A stretch of DNA of 64,000 bases from assembly GCA_031551485.1 (NCBI GenBank), contig JAVBNO010000027.1:13756-77755 (forward strand). Reading direction: 5' to 3'. This document shows, piece by piece, positions 26,427 through 34,503 of this stretch (the stretch's first letter is position 1; every line of letters begins with the position of its first letter). The position numbers and the translations under genes are program-made. The notes under the pieces were generated by a model. That model was not told the origin of the DNA and searched no databases. It saw only the letters and a program-made list of their open reading frames with translations. This stretch comes from JAVBNO01 sp031551485. GTDB taxonomy: Bacteria; Bacillota; Clostridia; Oscillospirales; Ruminococcaceae.

Positions 26427-26554
26427 TTTTCGTTCTCTCTTCTCTTTCGCCACCATTTTCCCATAGTCCGCGGGATAATTGTACCGTAAATAGAAGTTCT
26501 ACCCTCTCTTTTGCCACAGTAATAGGAGGAATATAAAATGAAAAACATAAAATG

Positions 26555-27487
26555 CTAGGTGATTTTTTCAATGACCCTAAGCTTGGCAGAAGCGCTTCGC
26601 TTGTTCGTCTGCAGTTCTTCTGCGGTTGGAAGAATCGGTTTTTTGGCAATTGCCTTGGCCTTTGGGGTGTTCCCGCACACGCAAACCGGGAAATCGGGCG
26701 GACAGGTGCACCCTTTGCACCAGGCCGCAAATTGCTGTTTTACAATCCTGTCCTCAAGTGAATGGAATGTGATGACCGCAAACCGTGCGCCAACGCCAAG
26801 TCGCTCGAAGATGGCTTCCAGCCCTCGGCTGAGTTGCATCAGTTCATCATTGACAGCAATTCGCAGCGCCTGATAGGTGCGTTTAGCCGGATGACCTTCA
26901 CCAGCGGCGCCGCCCCGCGGCACCGACTTTCGAACCAGTTCCACCAGCTCGCCTGTGCGTTCAATTGGCTTTTGCGCCCGCGCCGCCACAATCGTTCTGG
27001 CAATGCGGGAAGCAAATCGCTCTTCCCCGTATTCCCGCAAAATACGGGTAATCTCCTCGGCTGAGGCCGTGTTAATAATATCATAGGCCGAAAGGCCGAC
27101 TTGACTCATGCGCATATCCAGGGGTGCATCTTCTGCCATGTAGGAAAAACCCCGTTCGGGTGTGTCCAACTGATGGCTGGAAGTACCGATATCCAAAAGT
27201 GCCCCTGAAAGCGTAGCAACGCCAACTTCATCCAACAATCTGGGGATGTCTGTAAACTCGCCTTGCCGCACTGTGGCACAGCTGTAAGGAGCCAACCGTG
27301 CCGCTGCTGTTTTCACGGCATCCGGGTCACGGTCGGTTGCAATAAGGCGGCCTGTCGTCAGCCGTTTGGCAATGGCTACAGAATGCCCGGCGCCACCGGC
27401 TGTACCATCCAGGTAGATTCCGCCCGGCCAAATAGACAATGCTTCCAGACATTCATCCAGAAGAACGGGGACATGCGAAAATTCCAT
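26555..27487 (-). CDS. rsmH: 16S rRNA (cytosine-1402-N4) methyltransferase
   Basis: 310 aa. It starts EFSHVPVLLDECLEALSIWPGG, the normal MraW/RsmH opening, with the SAM loop LDGTAGGAGHSVAIAKR, then LLDIGTSSHQLDTPERGFSY and FHSLEDRIVKQQF near the end. It methylates N4 of C1402 in the ribosomal P site. It follows mraZ by 9 nt and is the second gene of the dcw transcript. Confidence 0.97.
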   Translation of the reverse strand: MEFSHVPVLLDECLEALSIWPGGIYLDGTAGGAGHSVAIAKRLTTGRLIATDRDPDAVKTAAARLAPYSCATVRQGEFTDIPRLLDEVGVATLSGALLDIGTSSHQLDTPERGFSYMAEDAPLDMRMSQVGLSAYDIINTASAEEITRILREYGEERFASRIARTIVAARAQKPIERTGELVELVRKSVPRGGAAGEGHPAKRTYQALRIAVNDELMQLSRGLEAIFERLGVGARFAVITFHSLEDRIVKQQFAAWCKGCTCPPDFPVCVCGNTPKAKAIAKKPILPTAEELQTNKRSASAKLRVIEKIT

Positions 27488-27496
27488 GATACATTC

Positions 27497-27925
27497 CTAA
27501 ATGCCAAAGGAGGCCAATTTGCCTTGCACTTCGGCGTCTTCTTTGATTTCTTGGGTCTTCTTCTCCCAATGGGAGACCGACCAAATTTCCGCTTTATCTT
27601 TTTCCATCAAACCGGTAATCATCGCTTGTCTTTCATCGATAAGCCCGGCATGACGTCTGAGATCCTGATTAATGACAATACGCCCTTGGCTGTCCGGTTC
27701 CACTTCCTGGGAGGTGGCGTCTATGGTACGCTTCAGCTTTTTGGCCACATCCGGTGTGTTCTCGCTGTTGATCCGATCAATAATTTCCTGCCATCCGGCT
27801 TCGGAGAGCACAAGCAAGCATTCTTCACTGCTTTGAATAATATGAAAACTTTTTCCCAGCGCTTCCCGCAGTTTGGCAGGAAAACTCAGGCGCCCGGCAT
27901 CGTCAATAGTATGTTGGCTTTTCAT
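27497..27925 (-). CDS. mraZ: MraZ transcriptional regulator
   Basis: 142 aa. Two SpoVT/AbrB-like halves are visible: DDAGRLSFPAKLREALG near residue 9 and DSQGRIVINQDLRRHAGL near residue 80, both containing the DxxGR core. MraZ forms a ring-shaped oligomer that binds repeated TGGGN boxes in its own promoter and controls the dcw cluster. Such boxes are seen upstream (27964-28008). GGAGGTGGG lies just before the ATG. Confidence 0.96.
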   Translation of the reverse strand: MKSQHTIDDAGRLSFPAKLREALGKSFHIIQSSEECLLVLSEAGWQEIIDRINSENTPDVAKKLKRTIDATSQEVEPDSQGRIVINQDLRRHAGLIDERQAMITGLMEKDKAEIWSVSHWEKKTQEIKEDAEVQGKLASFGI

Positions 27926-27963
27926 GTTTTCCCACCTCCTTCGAGGACAGGGGGAAATTTCTT

Positions 27964-28008
27964 CACCATTTCACCCCAATTGATTCCATTTTACACCGGT
28001 TGTCCCCA
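27964..28008 (-). promoter_or_regulatory. MraZ operator: five TGG boxes at 10-bp spacing
   Basis: Minus-strand boxes TGGGG (28008-28004), CGGTG (27998-27994), TGGAA (27988-27984), TGGGG (27978-27974) and TGGTG (27968-27964) each start exactly 10 bp after the last. The known MraZ site is direct TGGGN repeats with 5-nt gaps, which is the same period. They begin directly after the -10 box. Confidence 0.75.
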
Positions 28009-28037
28009 ATTATAGTCCCTCTCAAACAAAATTGCAA
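28009..28037 (-). promoter_or_regulatory. mraZ (dcw cluster) promoter
   Basis: TTGCAA (28037-28032) and a consensus TATAAT (28014-28009) with a 17-nt spacer. Transcription should start near 28002, inside the TGG-box array. Confidence 0.75.
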
Positions 28038-28132
28038 TAGGTAAAATCCAAAATTTGAAAAAAATTTTCCCTATCCAGTGGCAAAATGGTGAAGAAATCA
28101 TCATTTTTCTGTGAATTTTTTGCATAAAAAAT

Positions 28133-28174
28133 AAAACGGCAAGGAAATGATCATTCATTTCCCGCCGTTTTGTT
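28133..28174 (-). terminator. Terminator after the coiled-coil gene
   Basis: AAAACGGC and GCCGTTTT arms enclose GGAAATGA / TCATTTCC; the minus strand continues with ATTTTTT. It insulates the mraZ promoter from genes upstream. Confidence 0.8.
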
Positions 28175-28202
28175 ACTTCTTTTGCACTAAAATCGGGGCC
28201 AA

Positions 28203-28682
28203 TCAGGGCTGGACACGGATACCGGACTGGTTATGCATGGCCGTACGCAGCGCCTGCCGGGTACCTTTCACTTCCTCCAGAGATTTCAGCAACGCCGCTT
28301 CGGTCTGCTGGAGCTGTTCGTCGGAAAACTTTTGGGCGCCGGCCCGCATCTCGCGGGCCTGCCGTTGTGCCTGTCCCACAATTTCCTTGGCCCGTGCCTG
28401 GGCCTCCCGCACGACTTCCTCCTGCGACACCATAACCCGGGCGCGTTCCTCCGCCTTGCGGATGAGTGTTTCCGATTCCCGCTTGGCAATGGCAATAATC
28501 TCGTTGCGGTCAGAAACAATGGCGCGGGCCTGTTTAATCTCGGTGGGCAAATTCAGCCGCACATCGTCTATCAAATCCCGAACCTTTTCCGCGTCCACCA
28601 CGCAACGGCCGCCCGTCAACGGCAAATTCCACGATTTATCCAAAAGCTCATCAATGACATCTAAAATTTCTTCAATACCCAT
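28203..28682 (-). CDS. Coiled-coil protein of unknown role (ATPase subunit b/E-like)
   Basis: 159 aa from the ATG at 28682, which has AAAAGGAGAGG upstream; the frame extends 27 codons further without a ribosome site. The start MGIEEILDVIDELLDK and the NLPLTGGRCVVD segment are followed by a long charged helix rich in Ala/Glu/Arg (KAEERARVMVSQEEVVREAQ, then KEIVGQAQRQAREM). Similar short proteins next to coaD in Clostridia are annotated as ATPase or DivIVA-like; I see no catalytic motif. A cytoplasmic scaffold is inferred only from shape. Confidence 0.65.
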   Translation of the reverse strand: MGIEEILDVIDELLDKSWNLPLTGGRCVVDAEKVRDLIDDVRLNLPTEIKQARAIVSDRNEIIAIAKRESETLIRKAEERARVMVSQEEVVREAQARAKEIVGQAQRQAREMRAGAQKFSDEQLQQTEAALLKSLEEVKGTRQALRTAMHNQSGIRVQP

Positions 28683-28717
28683 ATGTACCTCTCCTTTTGT
28701 GTTTTCTTCACATTTGC

Positions 28718-29206
28718 CTATTTGCTTTTCACTAGCCTTTGCTTGATGACTTCCAAAACACATTCCGGCACAAAGGGGGAAATGTCACCGCCAAAGTGGG
28801 CCACTTGCTTCACCAAACTGGAACTAAGATACATGTTTTGCGTGCTGGTGGTTAAAAAAATGGTCTCCGCCTCGGGCAACAACATTTTATTGGTCAGCGC
28901 CATTTGGAATTCAAACTCAAAGTCCGACACGGCCCGCAGGCCTTTGACGATCGCAACGCCTTTTCGCAATGTCACGTAATCGATGAGTAGCCCATCGTAG
29001 GAATCGACCTCTACATTCTGGATGCAGCGGGTGGCTTGCTGCAAAAGCGACATTCTTTCTTCGCAAGTAAAGCTGGGGTGCTTTTCCGGGTTGGTTACGA
29101 CAACGACAATCACTTTGTCAAAAAGATTGCTGGCCCGGCGAATAATATCCAAATGCCCGTTGGTTACCGGGTCAAAACTCCCGGGGCAAATGGCAGTTCT
29201 CTCCAT
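28718..29206 (-). CDS. coaD: Phosphopantetheine adenylyltransferase
   Basis: 162 aa from the ATG at 29206, which has GAGGAGG 7 nt upstream; an ATG two codons earlier is too close to that site. The nucleotidyltransferase start AICPGSFDPVTNGHLDII holds the T/HxGH motif. VNPEKHPSF-type and ESVSDFEFEFQMA-type segments (here KGLRAVSDFEFEFQMALTNK) and SSSLVKQVAHFGGD are typical. It makes dephospho-CoA from 4'-phosphopantetheine and ATP. It starts 2 nt after the rsmD stop. Confidence 0.97.
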   Translation of the reverse strand: MERTAICPGSFDPVTNGHLDIIRRASNLFDKVIVVVVTNPEKHPSFTCEERMSLLQQATRCIQNVEVDSYDGLLIDYVTLRKGVAIVKGLRAVSDFEFEFQMALTNKMLLPEAETIFLTTSTQNMYLSSSLVKQVAHFGGDISPFVPECVLEVIKQRLVKSK

Positions 29207-29208
29207 AT

Positions 29209-29760
29209 TCATTCCTCCTCTGTACGGGGGATACGGTAAACTGTAACCATCGTCTTGCCATAGCGGTACTGGCGGTAAAGCGCAAAATCACCGGCTTGTT
29301 CAGGCAAGTTTTCCCCTTTCTGCGTTTCGCAAACGATGACGCCCGAAGACGACATCCGCCCAGCCAGGGCCACCAGAATTTTGGACACAACACCCTGTCC
29401 ATAAGGGGGGTCGACAAAGGCAATGTCAAATTGGTCGGTTGTGGTACGCAGCAAATCGAAGGCATCCATTGCCACCACGCGGGCCTGTTTTTGCAGCCCG
29501 GTGGCCGTCAGGTTTTGCAGCACCACTTGCTGCGCCTGCCGCGATATGTCCCCAAAGACACAAAAACGCGCCCCCCGGCTTAAGGCCTCGATTCCCATTT
29601 GCCCGCTGCCGGCAAACAAGTCCAACACCATGGCGCCCTCTATCTCAAATTGGATGGAACTGAAAATGCCCTCCTTCACCATGTCGGATGTGGGGCGGGT
29701 GTCCAGCCCTGGCGGCGCCGCCAGTTTGCGACCCCGGGCAATTCCGGTAATGACTCTCAT
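29209..29760 (-). CDS. rsmD: 16S rRNA (guanine-966-N2) methyltransferase
   Basis: 183 aa. The start MRVITGIARGRKLAAPPG and TRPTSDMVKEGIFSSI are typical of RsmD. The SAM motif VLDLFAGSGQMGIEALSRGA and the catalytic DPPY (FVDPPYGQG) are intact. It methylates G966 of 16S rRNA. The rsmD-coaD order is common in bacteria. Confidence 0.96.
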   Translation of the reverse strand: MRVITGIARGRKLAAPPGLDTRPTSDMVKEGIFSSIQFEIEGAMVLDLFAGSGQMGIEALSRGARFCVFGDISRQAQQVVLQNLTATGLQKQARVVAMDAFDLLRTTTDQFDIAFVDPPYGQGVVSKILVALAGRMSSSGVIVCETQKGENLPEQAGDFALYRQYRYGKTMVTVYRIPRTEEE

Positions 29761-29868
29761 GAATGCTATCTTCCTTTGCTTTGCTTATTATTGATACCAC
29801 CATTATGCTGATTCCACAATCGGCTGTCAAGACTTGGACGGTTCCTCATTGTGAACGGTTCGTAAATT

Positions 29869-31761
29869 CTACTTGTCGCCTTCGGCCTGGCCATTGGCCC
29901 AAAAGCCCCCGTTTGCCTGCTCTTCCCCGTGCAAAAAGCGGTAAGCCGCCGCGGCCGCCCGTTTGTTCATGCCCGGCACGGCAGCCAATTCGGCCTCGGT
30001 GGCGGCATCAATCTTTTTGCGGGTTTTAAAATACGCAAAAAGCGCTTTCGCCCGGGCGGGGCCGATGCCCGGCGCTTTTTCCAGCGACAACTCCAGACGG
30101 CTTTTTTGGTGGCTTTGGCGGGAAAACGTGATGGAAAAACGATGGACTTCCTCTTGGATAGTGGATACAAGTGTAAACACCGAGCGCAGCGTGCTGATGG
30201 CGATTTCGCCACCGTCCGCAGAAATGGCCCGGGTGCGGTGCTTGTCGTCCTTCACCATGCCGAAGACGGGCACCGTATACCCCAAACTCTCCAACAGGCC
30301 TTTGATCACCGACACATGGCCTTTGCCGCCATCCAGCAAAATGAGGTCGGGCAGTCGTCCAAAACCTGTACCCTCTGCTTTTTCTTCCTCGTACCGCCCG
30401 AAGCGGCGGGTCAACATTTCGGCCATAGAAGCGTAATCGTCCGGCGTGCCGGAAAGGGATTTGATGTGAAATTTACGATAGGCCGCTTTCAGGGGGCGGC
30501 CATTTTCAAAGGCCACCATCCCCCCCACCACCACATCGCTGCCAATATTGGAAATATCGTAGGCTTCTATGTAACAGGGCGGTTTTTCCAGGCCCAGCAG
30601 TCGGCCCAGCTCGTCCAGCGCCGTGACCTCTTTGCCGGTGCGCACTGTTTTGACCGCCAATTTTTGGGCGGCGTTGTTGCGGGCCATTTCAATAAGCTTC
30701 AGGCCATCCCCTTTTTGGGGCCTGGTTACACTTGTCTTGCATCCCGCTTTCTCCCGCAAAAAACGCTCCAGCAGTGCAATATCTTCCGGCAAAACATCCA
30801 CATAGATTTGCTTGGGGATATCATGCTGTGTCCAATAATAGCTCATTAAAAATTCGCCCATGGCTTCTTCCGGCGTGGCCACGTCCCCCAGGGGAAAATC
30901 GGTTTTGTCGGTCATTCGCCCTTCGCGAAAGCGGAGCACGGCGGCGCAGCTGTCTTGGGCGGCGCCTTGCACCAGCGCCACCACATCCAGGCTGACCTGT
31001 CGGAAAAAAATGACTTTTTGCTGAGCGGTAATGCGCTGGATGGCGTTGATTCGGTCCCGGTAACGGGCGGCCCGTTCAAAGGCCAAATCCTCTGCTGCTT
31101 CCTCCATCCGCCGGGTTAACAACTGCACCGAAGCGTTGCCTCCGCCTTTGATGAATTCGATTGCCTCATCCAAAACTTCACCGTATACAGCGGCAGAAAT
31201 CTGGCCGCGACAAACACCCATGCACTGCTTGATATGATATTGCAGACACGGCCGTCCTTTGCCAAAATCGTCGGGGAAACGGCGGTTGCAGGTGGGCAAC
31301 CCAAATACTTTATTCGTCTCCTCCACCGTTTGTGTCACCACAAAAGAGGAGGTAAAGGGGCCGATATACCGGCTGGGATCATCCGCCGGGTGCTGCTTTT
31401 CCGCCGTGATTTTGCCAAAAGGCCCGGTCGAAATTTTTACATAGTGGTAACCTTTGTCGTCTTTAAGGAGGATATTGTATTTGGGCGCGTGCTGTTTAAT
31501 CATGCTACACTCCAGCACCAGCGCCTCGAATTCGCTGTCGGTGACAATATACTCAAAATCCTCGGCATTTTGCACCATCCGATAAACTTTGAGCAAGTGC
31601 TTGTCCACCGCGCGAAAATAACTGCTTACCCGGTTGCGCAAAAGTTTGGCTTTGCCGATATAGATGATTTTTCCCTCTTTATCCTTCATGATATAAACGC
31701 CCGGCTCCATAGGAAGCGTGGCCGCCTTTTGCCGCAGCCGCTCTACTTTATCCATATCCAT
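29869..31761 (-). CDS. uvrC: Excinuclease ABC subunit C
   Basis: 630 aa, normal length. The GIY-YIG nuclease domain opens the protein (GVYIMKDKEGKIIYIGKAKLLRNRVSSY is its core, split here as GVYIMKDKEGKIIYIG and KAKLLRNRV). A UVR segment (LTRRMEEAAEDLAFERAARYRD) lies near residue 205. The RNase H-like nuclease half holds IEAYDISN and LDGGKGHVS, and two helix-hairpin-helix motifs (EKAPGIGPARAKALF, AAVPGMNKRAAAAAY) end it. It makes both incisions in nucleotide excision repair. Confidence 0.98.
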   Translation of the reverse strand: MDMDKVERLRQKAATLPMEPGVYIMKDKEGKIIYIGKAKLLRNRVSSYFRAVDKHLLKVYRMVQNAEDFEYIVTDSEFEALVLECSMIKQHAPKYNILLKDDKGYHYVKISTGPFGKITAEKQHPADDPSRYIGPFTSSFVVTQTVEETNKVFGLPTCNRRFPDDFGKGRPCLQYHIKQCMGVCRGQISAAVYGEVLDEAIEFIKGGGNASVQLLTRRMEEAAEDLAFERAARYRDRINAIQRITAQQKVIFFRQVSLDVVALVQGAAQDSCAAVLRFREGRMTDKTDFPLGDVATPEEAMGEFLMSYYWTQHDIPKQIYVDVLPEDIALLERFLREKAGCKTSVTRPQKGDGLKLIEMARNNAAQKLAVKTVRTGKEVTALDELGRLLGLEKPPCYIEAYDISNIGSDVVVGGMVAFENGRPLKAAYRKFHIKSLSGTPDDYASMAEMLTRRFGRYEEEKAEGTGFGRLPDLILLDGGKGHVSVIKGLLESLGYTVPVFGMVKDDKHRTRAISADGGEIAISTLRSVFTLVSTIQEEVHRFSITFSRQSHQKSRLELSLEKAPGIGPARAKALFAYFKTRKKIDAATEAELAAVPGMNKRAAAAAYRFLHGEEQANGGFWANGQAEGDK

Positions 31762-31810
31762 GCAAAGTGCCCCCTTTCCCCGGCTTTTGTACTGACATAT
31801 GTACGATACA

Positions 31811-31846
31811 AAAAGGTGCGACCGCCTGTCTGGCTTCGCACCTTTT
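31811..31846. terminator. Terminator after ptsH
   Basis: Perfect arms AAAAGGTGCGA (31811-31821) and TCGCACCTTTT (31836-31846); palindromic, so it works on both strands. Confidence 0.85.
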
Positions 31847-31864
31847 ACGGTTCATTGTTACAAA

Positions 31865-32128
31865 TTATTCGGCAAATCCCGACTCGATCAGTCTGACAAG
31901 CGAGTCAACCGCTTCCTGATCGTCCGACCCGTCCGCAATAATACGGATGGCGGTGCCGCCCACAATGCCAAGGGACAAAACACCCAGCAGACTTTTTGCG
32001 TTTACACGTCTCTCGTCTTTTTCAACCCAAATGGAAGCTTTATACTCGTTGGCTTTCTGAATAAAAAAAGTGGCGGGGCGTGCGTGCAAGCCCACATGGT
32101 TTTGCACCATAACATCTTTTACGTACAT
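31865..32128 (-). CDS. ptsH: Phosphocarrier protein HPr
   Basis: 87 aa. His15 (GLHARPA) accepts phosphate from enzyme I for PTS sugar uptake, and Ser46 (NAKSLLGVLSLG) is the site for HPr kinase in Firmicutes. Both being present makes this a full HPr rather than Crh, able to act with CcpA in catabolite control. It is monocistronic: own promoter and terminator, no ptsI next to it. Confidence 0.95.
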   Translation of the reverse strand: MYVKDVMVQNHVGLHARPATFFIQKANEYKASIWVEKDERRVNAKSLLGVLSLGIVGGTAIRIIADGSDDQEAVDSLVRLIESGFAE

Positions 32129-32166
32129 TCTCTAACTCTCCAATCATTATTCTGGCATATACCAAT

Positions 32167-32194
32167 TGTCGGCGGATCCACATCCCGCGACAAC
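32167..32194 (-). promoter_or_regulatory. Hairpin in the ptsH leader
   Basis: TTGTCG and CGACAA arms with inner CGG/CCG pairs, within the long 5' leader of ptsH. Confidence 0.4.
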
Positions 32195-32263
32195 GATTTT
32201 GCTTCGCATTCCGGATGAAGCATGCGAAACGCTGTGCTTTATGCGCTTCTGCTAGTCATGTGT

Positions 32264-32293
32264 ATTATAAACATTTACAAGGGACGGGGTCAA
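32264..32293 (-). promoter_or_regulatory. ptsH promoter
   Basis: TTGACC and consensus TATAAT with an 18-nt spacer on the minus strand; leader of about 130 nt. Confidence 0.65.
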
Positions 32294-32416
32294 CTGAATT
32301 TGGCTCTTTCTGCCTTGCTTTTTAAAAATTCTGCTTACCTTCCATATAATGACCGGACGAGCAGACTGTATTTGTGTAAATTATCTATATTGTTTCAACA
32401 TCATTGGTAATATGCA

Positions 32417-33136
32417 CTATCTTATGATGTCAACCACAATATGGTATACCACCGGTATGAACAGAGCCGGCAAAAGGTTGGCGGTTTTGATTTTGATGAC
32501 GCCAAATAAATTGACGCCAATGCAGATCACAATCGCATAACCCACCATATAAAACGAGTGCAACAGCGTCACAGAAGCATAAGGGGAAATGACACCTGCA
32601 AGCAGTGTGATGGCGCCTTGATAAATGACAACTGTTACGGCGGAAAAGGCGACGCCAATGCCGAGCGTAGAACCCAGTATGATGGAAGTTACGCCGTCCA
32701 GCGCGCTTTTGACAAACAATGTGCTGCTGTCTCCCCGCAGCCCGTCATTCAGCGAACCGATGATGGCCAACGCGCCCACGCAGTAGATAATAGAAGCATC
32801 GATAAACCCTTTGGAAAAACCGGTCAGCTTGAATTTACGCTCAATCCAGTCGCCAAAACCGTTCAGGCGTTCATCCAGATGCAAAAGCTCGCCGACGGTG
32901 ATACCCACAATCAGGCTGCACAGCAATAGAAAACTACCCCCTACCGCAATACGCCCTGTTGCCCCATCCACCGTGACCATCGATTCCAAAAGTCCGCCCA
33001 GGCCGATGACAACAACCGACAGCCCCAGCATTTGAAACAGGCTTTGCTCAACCTGCTTGGGCAGCCCTTTTTTCAGCGTCAGCCCAATAAGTCCACCCAC
33101 TGCAACGGCGGCGCCATTCACCAATGTACCTGTCAT
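32417..33136 (-). CDS. DUF554 family membrane protein
   Basis: 239 aa from the ATG at 33136, which overlaps the trmD stop codon as ATGA, so translation is coupled. Six to seven helices. Family marks: MTGTLVNGAAVAVGGLIG at the start, VGELLHLDERLNGFG, and DASIIYCVGALAIIGSLNDGL. DUF554 (YdfK/YqgA) proteins are possible transporters of unknown substrate. The gene occupies the place where rplS usually follows trmD. Confidence 0.88.
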   Translation of the reverse strand: MTGTLVNGAAVAVGGLIGLTLKKGLPKQVEQSLFQMLGLSVVVIGLGGLLESMVTVDGATGRIAVGGSFLLLCSLIVGITVGELLHLDERLNGFGDWIERKFKLTGFSKGFIDASIIYCVGALAIIGSLNDGLRGDSSTLFVKSALDGVTSIILGSTLGIGVAFSAVTVVIYQGAITLLAGVISPYASVTLLHSFYMVGYAIVICIGVNLFGVIKIKTANLLPALFIPVVYHIVVDIIR

Positions 33137-33876
33137 ACATCTTTCTCCTTTGTCTGCTGCTGGGCCAAAAACAGCTTGTCCTTGGGGGTAAGGTCTGCCT
33201 TTTCCAATAAATCCGGCCGCGTCTGCGCTGTCAAAAGCAGTGATTGTTCTCTCCGCCACTGGGCAATTTTGCCGTGGTGTCCGCTTTGCAGCACTTCTGG
33301 AACCTCCCGGCCATGCCACACCGCCGGGCGCGTGTAGTGGGGATATTCCAACAAGCCGTCAAAGTGGCTTTCTTCGGTAAAACATTCATCCTGGGTAAGG
33401 ACGCCGGGGCAAAGGCGCGCCACCGCGTCCGCCACCACCAATGCCGCCAACTCGCCGCCAGTGAGCACATAGTCCCCGATGGATAGCTCCTCATCGACAA
33501 TTTCGTCCAGCACCCGTTGGTCCACACCCTCGTAATGGCCGCACAAAAGCAAAATGTGCTCCATGTTGGACAGTGCCAACGCCCGTTGCTGAGTCAGCAC
33601 TTTGCCCTTGGGGGAAAGATAGATAATATGAGGTTTTTGTCCCGCCCGGGCCGCAATGGCCTTGCAGCAGGCGTCAACGGGCTCTGCCATCAAAAGCATG
33701 CCCCGTCCGGGGCCATAGGGGGTGTCGTCTACCCGCTGATGCTTATCGGTGCTGTAGTCCCGCAGCTGGTGGCAATATATTTGGAGGGCACCGCTTCTTC
33801 GCGCGCGCCCGATAATGCTCTCATCCATGACCCGTTCACACATTTCTGGGAACAGGGTTACAATGTCAATTCTCAT
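33133..33876 (-). CDS. trmD: tRNA (guanine-37-N1) methyltransferase
   Basis: 247 aa from the ATG at 33876; the frame is open 21 codons further upstream over rimM. The start MRIDIVTLFPEMCERVM, the segment DDTPYGPGRGMLLMAEPV and the SAM trefoil knot (LLCGHYEGVDQRVLDE, EELSIGDYVLTGGELAALV) are complete. It places m1G37 in tRNAs and so prevents frameshifting. Its start overlaps the end of rimM by 11 nt. Confidence 0.97.
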   Translation of the reverse strand: MRIDIVTLFPEMCERVMDESIIGRARRSGALQIYCHQLRDYSTDKHQRVDDTPYGPGRGMLLMAEPVDACCKAIAARAGQKPHIIYLSPKGKVLTQQRALALSNMEHILLLCGHYEGVDQRVLDEIVDEELSIGDYVLTGGELAALVVADAVARLCPGVLTQDECFTEESHFDGLLEYPHYTRPAVWHGREVPEVLQSGHHGKIAQWRREQSLLLTAQTRPDLLEKADLTPKDKLFLAQQQTKEKDV

Positions 33877-34393
33877 GCTCGCTGGTCTCCTCAAACAGCC
33901 CGGGTAGCGGGCGAATCTCCATGCGCTGCCCTGCCACATCTACTTTGATGACAACTTGGGGAATGGCGGGAATGAAATGTTCGCGGCCGTCGGCAAAACG
34001 AATGTGGTATACATCGTTGGCGCCGGTGGCGCTTACATCGCGCAGTTCCCCATACAGTCTGCCGTCGTCGGCGTCGTAAACCTGCAGACCAATTAAATCC
34101 TGCACAAAATATCGGCCCTCTTCCCATGTGACATCGGCCCGATTCATATACAAAACTTTACCCCGCAGGCAAAGCGCCCCGTCCAGCGTGTCAAACCCTT
34201 TGAACTTGACAATGGCCATGCTCTTTTGCACCCGCACCTGCAACACTGTCACCGGCGTTTTGCCCTTGTCAAAATAAAGCGTTTGAAACTGCTGTAAAAA
34301 AGCGGGGCTGTCGCACCAGGGCTGTACTTTTACCTCGCCCTGCAGCCCGTGCATCGCGACAATTTTTCCGCATTCTAAAAAAGGTTTGAGCAA
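33866..34393 (-). CDS. rimM: Ribosome maturation factor RimM
   Basis: 175 aa from the TTG at 34393, chosen because GGGAGGGG lies 7 nt upstream and the family start (FLECGKIVAMHGLQGEVKVQ) follows within a few residues. The second half is a PRC-barrel domain (DLIGLQVYDADDGRLYGEL, then VYHIRFADGREHFIPAIPQV). RimM helps assemble the 30S head with S19. Confidence 0.93.
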   Translation of the reverse strand: MLKPFLECGKIVAMHGLQGEVKVQPWCDSPAFLQQFQTLYFDKGKTPVTVLQVRVQKSMAIVKFKGFDTLDGALCLRGKVLYMNRADVTWEEGRYFVQDLIGLQVYDADDGRLYGELRDVSATGANDVYHIRFADGREHFIPAIPQVVIKVDVAGQRMEIRPLPGLFEETSEHEN

Positions 34394-34503
34394 TTTACTG
34401 CCCCTCCCGCCTACGATGATAAAATATTCTGGGACAGACAAAGCGCAGCCGTCAAAAGAAGGCTGCGCAGCTTGCCGGCCGTTTGGACAAACCTGTCCGC
34501 AAA

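Larger units (their letters stand above)
26228..26515 (-). repeat. Five interspersed copies of a 20-nt motif
   Basis: On the minus strand the motif is GGCAAAAGAGAGGACAGAAC. Copies lie at 26228-26246, 26281-26299, 26343-26362, 26432-26451 (most divergent: GGCGAAAGAGAAGAGAGAAC) and 26496-26515. Start-to-start spacing is 54-89 nt. Spacers differ in sequence but four of them fold, which argues against simple tandem duplication. I found no further copy in the window. Confidence 0.75.
26134..26554 (-). other. rsmH-ftsL gap holding a motif-hairpin array
   Basis: No gene is supported here. The transcript from rsmH to ftsL carries five copies of a 20-nt purine-rich motif, each followed by a stem-loop in most units (see the repeat and hairpin entries). 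SD-like GAGAGG sequences occur in the motif but no start codon follows at a usable distance. Confidence 0.7.
27957..28098. repeat. Distant inverted repeat around the mraZ promoter
   Basis: Perfect 15-bp arms ATTTCTTCACCATTT (27957-27971) and AAATGGTGAAGAAAT (28084-28098) are 112 bp apart and flank the promoter. The inner arm contains the fifth TGG box. A looped or two-site operator is possible. Confidence 0.6.

Noticed and set aside
26228..26515. Five repeats considered as a CRISPR array
   Set aside because: Repeats are only about 20 nt and imperfect, spacers vary from 35 to 70 nt and form hairpins, and there are no cas genes.
26524..26558. Plus-strand AGGAGG followed by ATG and a six-codon ORF in the rsmH-ftsL gap
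   Set aside because: Too short, antisense to the dcw transcript, overlaps the end of rsmH, and no promoter is visible.
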